Counted from the first letter of the stretch, positions 8,998-17,449 are shown. The stretch is DNA of 64,000 nucleotides from Oscillospiraceae bacterium (GCA_022801715.1 JAAWSV010000001.1:45980-109979); one strand, 5' to 3'. Numbers and translations are program-made. The notes: generated from the letters alone by a model not told the origin.

Positions 8998-9282
8998 ATG
9001 AGCGAGGAGTACGGTCCCGATTTCATCACCATCACAGACGAGGACGGCAACGACATCGAGCTGGAGTTCGTGGCCTCTCTGGAGCACCGGGGGCAGACCT
9101 ACACAGCCTTCTTTCCCGCGGTGGAGGAGGGCGCCGACGAGGACGGCGAGGAGTACGGTCTGATTATCCTCAAGACGATCACCGAGAACGGCGAAGAACT
9201 CCTCTCCACCTTGGACAGCGACGCGGAGGCGGAGGAGGTCTACGACCTCTTCATGGAGCAGCTCTTCGAGGACGAGGAGTAG
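8998..9282 (+). CDS. DUF1292 domain small acidic protein
   Basis: A 94-aa, very acidic protein of the DUF1292 family, unknown function, common in Firmicutes and often found near the Holliday-junction resolvase gene yqgF, which is not present here. The family pattern is visible: ITDEDGNDIELEFVASLEH, then YTAFFP and a YGLIILKTI beta strand, ending with an aromatic/acidic helix (VYDLFMEQLFEDEE). GAAAGGAG lies 7 nt before the ATG, and a strong promoter lies immediately upstream, so it is transcribed as a single gene, divergently from the PBP gene. No signal peptide or membrane segment. Confidence 0.85.
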   Translation: MSEEYGPDFITITDEDGNDIELEFVASLEHRGQTYTAFFPAVEEGADEDGEEYGLIILKTITENGEELLSTLDSDAEAEEVYDLFMEQLFEDEE

Positions 9283-10027
9283 CGGAAAAAATTCCCCCGC
9301 CTCATTCGACAATATTCCCGCCCCAAAGCTCCCATACTATCCCCATCGAATTTGCGGCCCGGCCGCAAAGAGCCCCTCAAAAGTTTGCGGCGCGCACGCC
9401 GCAAAACATCTAAAATCATTTTTTCCGGAAACTGCGTTTTCGGAAAAAATACCTCTCAGCCGACAAGCGTGCGAGCGTCAGCGAGTGCGACGCAGGCGGC
9501 TGCAGACCTCTTCGTTTGAAATCCGCAGATTTCAAACGAGCGCGTAAGCGCATATTGCCCTGCGGGGTTCGTGATGCGTCTTTTTTTAACCCACATTTCG
9601 TTATACGGGATGCCGCCCTCAGCCTGTGGTTTGCAGGCCTCCCGACTGCCACTTTTGCGGTTGGAAGTTGGAAGCAGTAAAGCTGGCTGGAGGCAACCCA
9701 CCTGCTCACTATGTGCAGGTTATAACGAGGCGCGCACGGCCCAGGCGGGGCTTGTTATTTCACCAAAAAGGAGAGACCGGTCCCTTGTGACCGGCCTCTC
9801 CTTTTTGCCGCTTAAAAGCCTTTCCACGCCCACACGCTGTGGCGGAAAGGAATGGAAAGATGGCGGTGCTTTCACAGGTAAAAAATTAACAGGGGGATTG
9901 AAAGTGAATACCATATGTTGTATAATGGTGGAGTAGCTGTTCCTCTGCCCTCTATATCATGCGCTCTGGGGGCGGGGTCATCAATATTGCCGCGGAGGTG
10001 TGCGGCCGCGGCGAAGGAGGATGTACT
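9283..10027. other. 745-bp gene-free region holding repeat copy A
   Basis: Apart from the modular repeat described separately at 9351-9556 I see no gene. A further imperfect hairpin, GAGAGACCGGTC...GACCGGCCTCTC, with TTTTT downstream lies at 9769-9808 and could end transcripts from the left. The last 60 bp lead into the hemerythrin fusion gene. Confidence 0.5.
9351..9556 (+). repeat. modular hairpin repeat, copy A
   Basis: Ordered perfect hairpins: TTTGCGGCC/GGCCGCAAA (9351-9369), TTTGCGGCG-CGCA-CGCCGCAAA (9384-9405), TTTTTTCCG/CGGAAAAAA (9419-9449) followed by TACCTCTC, and CGTTTGAAATC-CGCA-GATTTCAAACG (9513-9538). The same order recurs at 17691-17863 and, inverted, at 38401-38620. The 17-mer GCCGCAAAGAGCCCCTC at 9362-9378 recurs exactly in the third copy. 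Confidence 0.8.
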
Positions 10028-11392
10028 ATGGCGACTGAATTTGTATGGCAGGACGAGTTCAAAATCGGCGTGGAGAGTATTGACCATGAGCATCAGCGGC
10101 TGTTCAAGATCATCAACAAGCTCTTCGCCTTCCGGGAGGAGGAGAAGGACAGCCAGTGGACGTGTCAGGAGGGCATCAAGTACTTTAAGGACCATGCAAT
10201 GAAGCACTTTGCCGATGAGGAGGCGTACATGCTCTCCATTGACTACGAGGGCTTGGCAGAGCACCGACGCATTCACCGGGGCTTTCGGGAGAACACCCTC
10301 CCCGCCTTGGAGCAGGAGCTGGAGCAGACGAATTACGCCCCTGACGCGGTGGACCACTTCCTCGGCGTCTGTACGGGCTGGCTGATCGGCCACACCCTCA
10401 CCGAGGATCAGGCCATCACCGGCAAACGGGAGAGGAAGTGGGAGAACCTGCTGCCCGGCGAGGAGCTGAAGGCTTTGGAGAAGGTGATCGTGCAGCTGGT
10501 ATTCGACCTCTTCCACTTGGAGTCTCAGATGATCAGCGAGGCCTACGGCGGTGAGAAGTTCGGCAAGGGGGTCTACTACCGCTTGGTCTACGGTACAAAG
10601 AAGGACCAGCGGCGGCAGGAGATCATCTTGGTCTTTGAGGAGAAGCTGCTGATCAACACCGTGGGAAAGATCTTGGGCATTCAGACTGGAAAGCTGGATA
10701 CCATGCTGGTCCACGCCGCACGCTACACCGCTCGCCAGTTTGTCTCCCGTGTTCTGGAGCACTTCCCGGCGGAGAAGGGGAGCGAGCTGCAGGAGGAGAA
10801 CCTGCTGACCTATGAGCAGTTCAAGAAGATCTTCGAGCGGGAGGAGTTCCAAGCCAGCCTCCTGTTCAACACCAGCGGCGCCGGATACTTCGCCTACTGT
10901 GTCATCGCTCCCCACCTGCTGGAGGACGGCGTGGGTACCCCCATTGAGGCGGAGAATGCTATGGACGAGGTTGAGAAGTACCTGTCCCAGCGCCGGGAGC
11001 AGACAGAGCAGGAGTCGGCCAAGCCCAAGATCTTGGTAGTGGACGACTCACTGACTATCCGGGAGGGGATGAAACGCCTTCTGGGGGAGGACTACCAAGT
11101 GGCTGTGGCAGATTCCGGCGTGGCGGCGATACGGACCATCACGCTGAACCAGCCGGACTTGGTGCTCTTGGACTACGAGATGCCTGTGTGCGATGGCCGG
11201 CAGACGCTGGAGATGCTCCGCTCAGAGGAGGCATTTAAGGATATTCCGGTGATCTTCCTTACCGGCCGCCGGGACACGGAGAGCATGATCAAGGTGATGC
11301 CCCTGAAGCCGGCGGGCTACCTGATCAAGCACTCCAAGCCGGATGAGATCAAGCAGGAGATTGATAACTTCTTCGCCAAGGGGGCGAAGTAG
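10028..11392 (+). CDS. hemerythrin - CheX-like - response regulator receiver fusion
   Basis: A 454-aa soluble protein with three parts. Residues 1-140 form a bacteriohemerythrin domain with the di-iron ligand pattern in order: His in SIDHEHQRLF, HxxxE in KHFADEE, HxxxH in HRRIHRGF and the final H...D in GHTLTED. Residues about 150-310 resemble a CheX/CheC-type alpha-beta domain (EIILVFEEKLLINTVGKILG); this is a tentative call. Residues about 330-454 are a receiver domain with acidic DD (VVDDSLT), phospho-acceptor Asp in LVLLDYEMPVCDG and Lys in MPLKPAGY. AAGGAGG 7 nt before the ATG sets the start. It probably links oxygen or nitric oxide binding to phosphorelay signalling. The gene stands alone; no partner kinase is adjacent. 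Confidence 0.85.
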   Translation: MATEFVWQDEFKIGVESIDHEHQRLFKIINKLFAFREEEKDSQWTCQEGIKYFKDHAMKHFADEEAYMLSIDYEGLAEHRRIHRGFRENTLPALEQELEQTNYAPDAVDHFLGVCTGWLIGHTLTEDQAITGKRERKWENLLPGEELKALEKVIVQLVFDLFHLESQMISEAYGGEKFGKGVYYRLVYGTKKDQRRQEIILVFEEKLLINTVGKILGIQTGKLDTMLVHAARYTARQFVSRVLEHFPAEKGSELQEENLLTYEQFKKIFEREEFQASLLFNTSGAGYFAYCVIAPHLLEDGVGTPIEAENAMDEVEKYLSQRREQTEQESAKPKILVVDDSLTIREGMKRLLGEDYQVAVADSGVAAIRTITLNQPDLVLLDYEMPVCDGRQTLEMLRSEEAFKDIPVIFLTGRRDTESMIKVMPLKPAGYLIKHSKPDEIKQEIDNFFAKGAK

Positions 11393-11400
11393 GGAAGTAA

Positions 11401-11451
11401 GGCGGCATACATAGAGCAGGGGTGACACATTTCAAGTGCCGCCTCTGCTCT
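11401..11451 (+). other. candidate pseudoknot downstream of the hemerythrin gene
   Basis: Two perfect 7-bp stems interleave: GGCGGCA (11401-11407) with TGCCGCC (11437-11443), and AGAGCAG (11413-11419) with CTGCTCT (11445-11451). They can form an H-type pseudoknot or two alternative hairpins. It starts 8 nt after the stop codon. Function unknown; a 3'-end structure is the simplest reading. Confidence 0.4.
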
Positions 11452-11490
11452 TTCCATTTCTGACGCCCTCTCTGCACACCCCACCAAAAT

Positions 11491-11525
11491 TTGTGGGCCC
11501 AGCGATACAAACGCCGGGCCCACAA
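11491..11525 (-). terminator. terminator of the DUF3798 transporter operon
   Basis: TTGTGGGCCC (11491-11500) pairs with GGGCCCACAA (11516-11525). On the minus strand the stem is followed by ATTTTGG. It lies 28 bp past the last gene of the operon. Confidence 0.7.
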
Positions 11526-11553
11526 GAGCATATTTTGGTTTTTAACCGGCCAA

Positions 11554-12051
11554 TCAAACGCCGAAGTCCTCGCCTGTGTCGCCGGGCAAGTCCTCGCCCA
11601 GCCCCATGTCCTCGCCGATGTCGAGGTCCTCCTCCGGCTCCTCCGGTTCGGGGGCGGGGATGAACTCCGACAGCCAAGCCTCCTCCGGGAGGCCAGCCAG
11701 ATAGGCGGGCAGGTTGATGATGATGCCGTCCATGTTGTAGGGCAGCGTCAGTTCGATCTCCTCGATCCGGGGCTCCTCGCCCTTTTTCTCGGTGATCTCC
11801 AAGGTCATCTTGAAGTTCTGGCCAATCCAAGTTGCCATGCCGCGCTCCCGCTTGCCCAGCTTGGCGACCTCCTCGTCCTTGACGGTGACAACCACCCGCT
11901 CAAAGGCCTTGTACTCATTGCCTTGGTAGTTCTCAACGGTCTTGTTGTCAAAATAGATGGTGTGTCCCCGGCCGATGACCATCATGGTGGCGGCGATGGC
12001 GATCACCACAGCCAAGGCAGTCAGGCGGATCACAAGTCCTTTCTTGTTCAC
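11554..12051 (-). CDS. small membrane-anchored protein of the transporter operon
   Basis: Unrecognised 165-aa protein; I know no characterised homologue. It has one N-terminal membrane helix (residues 9-27, LTALAVVIAIAATMMVIG), a beta-rich extracytoplasmic domain (about 30-130) and an acidic Pro/Glu/Asp tail ending in repeated GED motifs. Its GTG start overlaps the stop of the preceding permease by 4 bases, so it is translated with the transporter and is its last gene. An accessory role in the transporter is the natural inference, for example at the extracytoplasmic face of the permeases, but nothing in the sequence proves it. Confidence 0.7.
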   Translation of the reverse strand: MNKKGLVIRLTALAVVIAIAATMMVIGRGHTIYFDNKTVENYQGNEYKAFERVVVTVKDEEVAKLGKRERGMATWIGQNFKMTLEITEKKGEEPRIEEIELTLPYNMDGIIINLPAYLAGLPEEAWLSEFIPAPEPEEPEEDLDIGEDMGLGEDLPGDTGEDFGV

Positions 12052-13223
12052 GACGCGGCGCCCCCTTCCTTCTGGGCCAGCGCCAGCAGCTCGCCGCCCT
12101 GGCTCCGGGCCCTGCGCTTCTTGATCTCATACATGATCAGGGCCATGGTGATGACGCCATAGGAGACAAACACGCGGAAATATTCTCCGATCATGGCGTC
12201 GCCGGTGATAGCGACACCCGCCTTGGGCGCCACGATGAACATGGTGTGGAACAGTATGACGCCCAAAAAGACGTTTCCGATGGAAGCCTTTTCCACACTG
12301 GCGCCGCCGACCAGCAGCGCGGCGATGCAGAACATACCGATCTGGGAGTGGGCGGTGTAGGTGGGGAAGTTGCCGATGTTCTGGAGATAGATAATCTGAC
12401 CGAAGCCGGCAAATACCGTGGAGATGATGATGGAGATAATCCGGGTTCGGTCCACATTGATGCCGGCGGCCTGCGCCACATCCATGTCCTGACCCACGGC
12501 CCGCATGTCCTGACCCAGCTTCGTCCGGCGGAACCAGACGATGAACAGGCACAGCGCGGCGATGATGATGAAGTTCAAAACCGGAATCTTCACACCGTTG
12601 TAGAGGATGGCCAGCTCATTGTCCAAGCACTGGCGCATGTTGGTCAGATTCACGGTGGTCCGGATGCCAAAGCCTCTGGGCAGGCGGATGGAGGCGTGTT
12701 TGATGGGGATGATAGAGGCCATAAAGTAGAGCACCACCAGCTGGTAGAGACCGCCGACGAAGTAGTTCATCATATAGCCCAGGATCATCTCGCGGCCCTT
12801 GGCCATATTCATGAGTTTGCCGCACATGAGACCCAGCAGGGTGGACAGGGGCACGGACAGGATCATAGCCAGCACCACGCCGGGAATGCCCCAGATCTGC
12901 CAGTCGGTGACAAAGATCAGCGCGATCTGGCCCGCCATGGCCCCCAAAGTCATGCCGAAATTCAAGCCCATACCGGACATGATGGGGATCAGCAGACTGA
13001 GGATCAAAAAGATGTTCCGCCCCATACGGGTGATGATCTCGTTGAGCAGATAGCTGGTAGAGAAGCCGGAGAGGGGAATGCAGACAGCGCAGATGATAAT
13101 GAACATGATGGGCACAGCGTAGTTGCGCACAAGTTCCAAAATCCTCCGGCCAATAGGGGTAGCGTAGTTGTGCATAGATTCCAAATTCCTCTGGCCAAGA
13201 GGAGTATTTTTATTACTGCTCAT
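12048..13223 (-). CDS. sugar-type ABC transporter permease (second subunit)
   Basis: Inner-membrane permease of the BPD_transp_2 (RbsC/MglC/YufQ-like) type, 391 aa, with about 9-10 membrane helices. The family coupling region is visible as the cytoplasmic EAA-like loop GQDMDVAQAAGINVDRTRI, followed by GGASVEKASIGNVFLGV. The N-terminus carries two near-identical segments (LGQRNLESMHNYATPIG and GRRILELVRNYAVPI), a small internal duplication. The ATG overlaps the stop of the upstream permease by 4 bp. It pairs with that permease as a heterodimer served by one ATPase and the DUF3798 binding protein. Confidence 0.88.
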   Translation of the reverse strand: MSSNKNTPLGQRNLESMHNYATPIGRRILELVRNYAVPIMFIIICAVCIPLSGFSTSYLLNEIITRMGRNIFLILSLLIPIMSGMGLNFGMTLGAMAGQIALIFVTDWQIWGIPGVVLAMILSVPLSTLLGLMCGKLMNMAKGREMILGYMMNYFVGGLYQLVVLYFMASIIPIKHASIRLPRGFGIRTTVNLTNMRQCLDNELAILYNGVKIPVLNFIIIAALCLFIVWFRRTKLGQDMRAVGQDMDVAQAAGINVDRTRIISIIISTVFAGFGQIIYLQNIGNFPTYTAHSQIGMFCIAALLVGGASVEKASIGNVFLGVILFHTMFIVAPKAGVAITGDAMIGEYFRVFVSYGVITMALIMYEIKKRRARSQGGELLALAQKEGGAAS

Positions 13224-14296
13224 TTCAATCCCTCCGTTTTTCTCGTCAGGGCGTAGACCACCATGCCGTTGGAGACGATGATACGGATGACCTCGCTCAC
13301 GTCCGTGTGGATCAGAGCGGTGATCACGGTGGGCGTCATGGTCACAAGACCTTGGAAGAGGAGCGTACCGATGATGACGTTGGAGATGGAGGCCTTATTC
13401 ACCGACGCGCCGCCGATGAGAACAGCCGCCACCGCCGGCATAGTCATATTCTGGGGGGCCGTGTAGAGCTGCACAAAGCCGAAGCCCTGCTGATAGACGA
13501 TGATGCCGATGGCGCCCAGCCAAGTGGAGAGAATCACGGACAGCAGCCGGATCCGGTCCACGTTGATGCCGGAGGCCTTGGCGAAGGTGGGATTGGAGCC
13601 CACAGCGGTCATGGCGGTGCCGGTCTTGGTGTGGAGGAACGCCCACATCAGGAAGGCCAGCAGGGCAAAGAACAGCAGGGACCCGGTGGGAATCACCAAA
13701 TTGATCCCCCAAGGATTCAGGTCGATCTCAAAGAGCTTGGAGAGGACATTGGCGTAGAAGCTGTCCAGAGCGAACATGTTTCTAAGGCCCACACCGGTGT
13801 ATGCCATAACGATAGAGGGGTTCTTATAGGGGATCATCAGCCACATGATGCACATGAAGGACACAGAGGAGAACCCCACGTAGGTGGCCACCATCATCTC
13901 GCCGCCCTTGATCCTGTTCAGCAGCGCGCCATAGCCGCCGCCAAAGAGAATGGCAAAGGGGGTGGACACCACAATGGCCATCACAAAGCTCATAGGCCCG
14001 GTAAAGCCCAGCTCGATGGCCAGCGTACCGCCCAAGAGCCCCGATAGAACGCCCAGAGGGATGCCGAAGTTCAGTCCGCAGCCGGAGTGGATCATGGGTA
14101 CCATGGCCAGCACCAGTACAGCGTTCCAGCTGAAGCGGTTGATGACGTTGGTGATCTGGGTGGCCAGATCGGACCCGGTGATGGGGGCCATAATGAAGAG
14201 GAAAATCAAAAATCCGGTAATAATCAGTCTCGGCAGGCCGTAGGTATTGACGAGCTGACCGAAGCGGGTTTGCTGCAGTTGTTCTGATTTGCTCAT
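13220..14296 (-). CDS. sugar-type ABC transporter permease (first subunit)
   Basis: Permease of the BPD_transp_2 family, 358 aa, about 9-10 helices. The coupling loop reads GSNPTFAKASGINVDRIRLL and is followed by GGASVNKASISNVIIG, matching the second permease and showing that the pair arose by duplication. The ATG at 14296 is preceded by AAGGAGGG; a TTG 21 bp upstream overlaps that site and the ATPase stop codon and is not used here. It lies 13 bp after the ATPase gene and overlaps the next permease by 4 bp. Confidence 0.88.
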   Translation of the reverse strand: MSKSEQLQQTRFGQLVNTYGLPRLIITGFLIFLFIMAPITGSDLATQITNVINRFSWNAVLVLAMVPMIHSGCGLNFGIPLGVLSGLLGGTLAIELGFTGPMSFVMAIVVSTPFAILFGGGYGALLNRIKGGEMMVATYVGFSSVSFMCIMWLMIPYKNPSIVMAYTGVGLRNMFALDSFYANVLSKLFEIDLNPWGINLVIPTGSLLFFALLAFLMWAFLHTKTGTAMTAVGSNPTFAKASGINVDRIRLLSVILSTWLGAIGIIVYQQGFGFVQLYTAPQNMTMPAVAAVLIGGASVNKASISNVIIGTLLFQGLVTMTPTVITALIHTDVSEVIRIIVSNGMVVYALTRKTEGLK

Positions 14297-14309
14297 ATCA
14301 ATACCCTCC

Positions 14310-15914
14310 TTACACAACTTTACTGATCATCAGCGTGCCGAACTCCTCCGAGGACGCCGCCGCGGGCAGAATGCCCGAGACCTGTCCGCCGGAGATAATG
14401 GCGATCCGGTCACAGGTCTGCCGCAGCTCCTCCAGCTCAGAGGAGATCATCACCACCGTGACGCCGCTCTCCCGGTTGAACTGCTTCAGCGCATCCAGCA
14501 CCAAGGCCTTGGCGCCCACGTCGATTCCCCGGGTGGGTTCGGACACAAAGAGGAACTTGGGTTCCAAGGCGAAGGCCTTAGCCAGACATACCTTCTGCTG
14601 GTTGCCGCCGGAGAGCTCCTTAGCCTTCTGCTTGGAGCTGGTACACTTGATCTGAAGCTGGTCAATATACTTCTGGGTCACGGTGTGGATGGCTTTCTCG
14701 TCCCGCCATTTGACAAGGCCCCCGAGGAGGAGCTTCAAAAACTTGTTCTGAATCTGCATCGCGGGGAAGGCCACGTTCCACTCCAGCGTTTCATCCAACA
14801 ACAGACCCACCTCCCGCCGGTCCTCCGACACAAAGGCCAAGGAGGAGTCCAAGCACTTGCGGGGGTTGTTCAGGGGAATCTCCTGCCCGTCAAAGACCAC
14901 GGTGCCGCCGGCCTCGTAGAGACCCATGATGCCGTTGGGGATTCCCAGCTTCCCTTGGCCGGCCAAGCCGCCGATGCCCAAAATCTCACCCTGGCGCACA
15001 TCCAAGGAGACATTGCGCACCGTCTCACCGGGCATGTCCACCCACAGATTCTTGATGGACATAACGGTCTTGGCATCGGCCTTTTCGTCCTTGATCTCGG
15101 CGCGGGAGGCGGCACTCTGCACGTCGCGGCCCACCATCCAGCGTGTGATATCGTCCACACTGGTCTCTTTGGTGGGGACGTCCCGGACCACGTGGCCGTC
15201 CCGCATGACCACCACCTTGTCACACACCGAGAGAATCTCGTGAAGGCGGTGGGTGATGAAGATTACGGAGATCTTTTGGGCGGCCATGGCCCGGATGGAA
15301 TCCAGCAGAGCCTCCGCCTCCTTCTCCGTGAGAACGGCGGTGGGCTCGTCCAAAATCAGCAGCTTGAGCTGATCCTTGCTCAACTCACGGGCAATCTCTG
15401 TAAACTGCTTGTGGCCCACGGGCATACTGCTGATGACCATTTTCGCGTCGATCTCCACGCCCATCTTCTGGATGGCCGTGGCGGCCCGCCGGTCCATCTC
15501 CTTGTAGTCCAAGGTGTTGAGCCGCTCGCCGAAGACTTGGGAGATCACATTCTTTTTCTGGGGCTCCCGATTGAGGAGGATATTCTCTGTGGCGGTGAAG
15601 CCGGGAATCAGGGAGAACTCTTGGTGGACCATGCCGATGCCGGCCTTCAGCGCGTCGAAGGGGGTGTTGAACACCGCCTTCTCCCCGTTGATGATGATGT
15701 CGCCCTCATAGCCGCCGGTCTCCCGGATAACGTCCATACCGAAGAGGATTTTCATCAGTGTGGACTTACCCGCGCCGTTCTCACCGCAGAGACCTAAAAC
15801 CTGGCCGGCCTCCAAGGTGAAATTGATGTCGGTGAGGACCTGATTGCCGAAGAAGTCCTTCTTGATGCTTCGCATCTCCAGCAGAGGAGCATTTGAGCTG
15901 CCTATCGAAATCAC
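14310..15914 (-). CDS. sugar-type ABC transporter ATP-binding protein (tandem ABC domains)
   Basis: Double ATPase of the RbsA/MglA type, 534 aa, energising import through the two downstream permeases. The first half has Walker [11 protein letters not shown]-loop region GMVHQEFSLIPG and Walker B LLILDEPTAVLTEKE; the second half has the altered nucleotide site GGLAGQGKLG typical of this family and a full signature [13 protein letters not shown] with Walker [14 protein letters not shown] (Ser replaces the usual Leu-Asp pair: FVSEP). The GTG at 15914 lies close to AAAGGG, so an ATG at 15875 remains possible. A 230-bp region with a strong hairpin separates it from the binding-protein gene. Confidence 0.88.
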   Translation of the reverse strand: MISIGSSNAPLLEMRSIKKDFFGNQVLTDINFTLEAGQVLGLCGENGAGKSTLMKILFGMDVIRETGGYEGDIIINGEKAVFNTPFDALKAGIGMVHQEFSLIPGFTATENILLNREPQKKNVISQVFGERLNTLDYKEMDRRAATAIQKMGVEIDAKMVISSMPVGHKQFTEIARELSKDQLKLLILDEPTAVLTEKEAEALLDSIRAMAAQKISVIFITHRLHEILSVCDKVVVMRDGHVVRDVPTKETSVDDITRWMVGRDVQSAASRAEIKDEKADAKTVMSIKNLWVDMPGETVRNVSLDVRQGEILGIGGLAGQGKLGIPNGIMGLYEAGGTVVFDGQEIPLNNPRKCLDSSLAFVSEDRREVGLLLDETLEWNVAFPAMQIQNKFLKLLLGGLVKWRDEKAIHTVTQKYIDQLQIKCTSSKQKAKELSGGNQQKVCLAKAFALEPKFLFVSEPTRGIDVGAKALVLDALKQFNRESGVTVVMISSELEELRQTCDRIAIISGGQVSGILPAAASSEEFGTLMISKVV

Positions 15915-15930
15915 ACCCTTTATCTAAAAT

Positions 15931-16067
15931 CCTGTATTCACAACCGCAAACGCCGCCTAACGGGATATTCTCCCACCGCTCCTTGCAGGGGAGGGACCGA
16001 ACAGATCGACAGGAGCGGCCTGAGGAGAATTCCTCATCCATCTGCCATTTCCAGTTGTGAATACAGG
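15931..16067 (-). other. 137-bp element bounded by 14-bp inverted repeats (structured RNA or MITE-like)
   Basis: CCTGTATTCACAAC (15931-15944) and its exact complement (16054-16067) bracket 109 bases. Inside, on the minus strand, are the hairpin TGAGGA-ATTC-TCCTCA, a CCGCTCCT...AGGAGCGG stem and GGGA-GAATA-TCCC. The whole would fold as a multibranch RNA between the binding-protein and ATPase genes. No clear target-site duplication flanks it, so an RNA element and a MITE remain open. Confidence 0.55.
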
Positions 16068-16073
16068 TTCTAA

Positions 16074-16110
16074 GGAAGCAGGGGGGAGGATGAACCTCCC
16101 CCCTGCTTCC
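16074..16110 (-). terminator. 16-bp intercistronic hairpin after the DUF3798 gene
   Basis: A perfect 16-bp stem (16074-16089 with 16095-16110, loop ATGAA) lies 34 bp past the binding-protein stop. The T-run is weak (TTCCTTAG on the minus strand), which fits a partial terminator or 3'-stability hairpin that raises binding protein over transporter levels. Confidence 0.75.
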
Positions 16111-16144
16111 TTCATTGATTTCCTGTAAAATGCAGTGGCTTCAC

Positions 16145-17410
16145 TTACTTCACGGTGTAGTACTTCTCGGGTACTTCAACGTCAGTGGCGCCCATGAACT
16201 TGCCGGGATTGCCCATGATATAGGTATCCTGGTAGATCAGGAACACGTTGTCCTCCTTGACGCCGGTGTCAGCATTGGTGTAACCGGAGCCGTTCCAAGC
16301 AGCCTTGGGGGAGTACTCCTGCAGGGCGGCGGCCACGTCGTCCATGTTGTTGATCTCGCTGTTGCCCTCGATCACGTTGATGGCGTGCTGGGCCAGACCA
16401 GCGGACAGGCAGTAGCCGTAGGAGTAAGCCCAAGTGCCGAAGCGACCGTCGCCGCCGGCGTCCACAACAGCCTGCTCCACCTTGGCCAGAATGGCGTCAA
16501 AGTCGCCGGCCTCGGCAGTCAGGTCCAGATCACCTAAAGCATTGGGATAGCCCATCAGAGGAGAGGGCAGGTCGGCCTCGATGAAGTAGCCGCCCAGCTC
16601 CAGCAGGCGCTGCAGCAGGGGAGCGGTGTGGGCGTCGTTGGTGCAGAAGTAGGCAGAGTTCTGGCCGTACTTCTGGATCCACTCGGGAGCCTTCTCCAGC
16701 ACGTAGGCCTGGGCGCCGGTGACGCCCACGTCGGTGGTGGGATCGGGAGCGGTCTCCTCCACGAAGGTCATGCCAAACTCCTTGCAGGCCTCCTTCATGA
16801 CGGCCACACGGCGGCTCATGGTCTCATAGGACATGTGCCGGGGGAAGGAGATGTGGACGAAGGTGTCGCAGCCCAGCTCGTGGGCGGTGCGGATCATCAG
16901 ATAGCCGCGGGAGACGAAGTCGTTGTTGCAGACCAAGTCGGCGGAGGCGCCCACCACGGGCAGGTCCTCGTGAGCCTCACCGGCGATGCACAGGATGTCG
17001 GGGCGGCGCTCCTTGATCTGGGTAAAGGCCTCGGCGGTGCCGGGGACGGACTGGTTGACGATGATGGCCTTCATCAGAGGATCGTCGGACATGTTGACGA
17101 TGGTCTGAATGGTGGTCTCCAGCTCCTCGGTGAAGTTGTCAGGGTAGGTGGCCAGCTTCACCTTCTCAGCGCCGTACTTGGTCTGAATGGCCTCGGCGCC
17201 GCGGAGATCATCCTCGGACTGGGACACGGTACCGGTGATGATGCCAATGTGCCAATCGTCAGTGGTGGTGTTGTCGTCAGTGGTGTTGTTGTCATCGGTC
17301 TGGTTGGTGTTCTGATTGCCGCCGTTGTTGGACGGCTGGTTGTCGTTGCCGCAACTCACCAGTGCAAAGAGCATGGTCAGCGCCAGCAACATGCTGAGAA
17401 TTCTTTTCAT
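16145..17410 (-). CDS. DUF3798 substrate-binding lipoprotein
   Basis: Extracytoplasmic binding lipoprotein of the DUF3798 family, 421 aa, feeding the ABC transporter encoded downstream. A signal peptide ends in the lipobox ALVSC (Cys20), followed by a 30-residue Asn/Thr/Asp-rich linker and a type 1 periplasmic-binding fold (first strand WHIGIITGTVSQ; hinge region near IIVNQSVPGTAEAF). Substrate is unknown for the family as far as I know. AGGAGGT 5 nt before the ATG sets the start. Its 117-nt leader carries two overlapping perfect palindromes, so this gene and its operon are probably regulated at the leader or by a repressor there. Confidence 0.88.
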   Translation of the reverse strand: MKRILSMLLALTMLFALVSCGNDNQPSNNGGNQNTNQTDDNNTTDDNTTTDDWHIGIITGTVSQSEDDLRGAEAIQTKYGAEKVKLATYPDNFTEELETTIQTIVNMSDDPLMKAIIVNQSVPGTAEAFTQIKERRPDILCIAGEAHEDLPVVGASADLVCNNDFVSRGYLMIRTAHELGCDTFVHISFPRHMSYETMSRRVAVMKEACKEFGMTFVEETAPDPTTDVGVTGAQAYVLEKAPEWIQKYGQNSAYFCTNDAHTAPLLQRLLELGGYFIEADLPSPLMGYPNALGDLDLTAEAGDFDAILAKVEQAVVDAGGDGRFGTWAYSYGYCLSAGLAQHAINVIEGNSEINNMDDVAAALQEYSPKAAWNGSGYTNADTGVKEDNVFLIYQDTYIMGNPGKFMGATDVEVPEKYYTVK

Positions 17411-17449
17411 GCAAACCTCCTATATTTCCTTGTGGGACTATTATGCAAA

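Noticed and set aside
9283..10027. Small reading frames in the repeat regions
   Set aside because: They lack ribosome sites, consist of palindromes read through, and resemble nothing protein-like.
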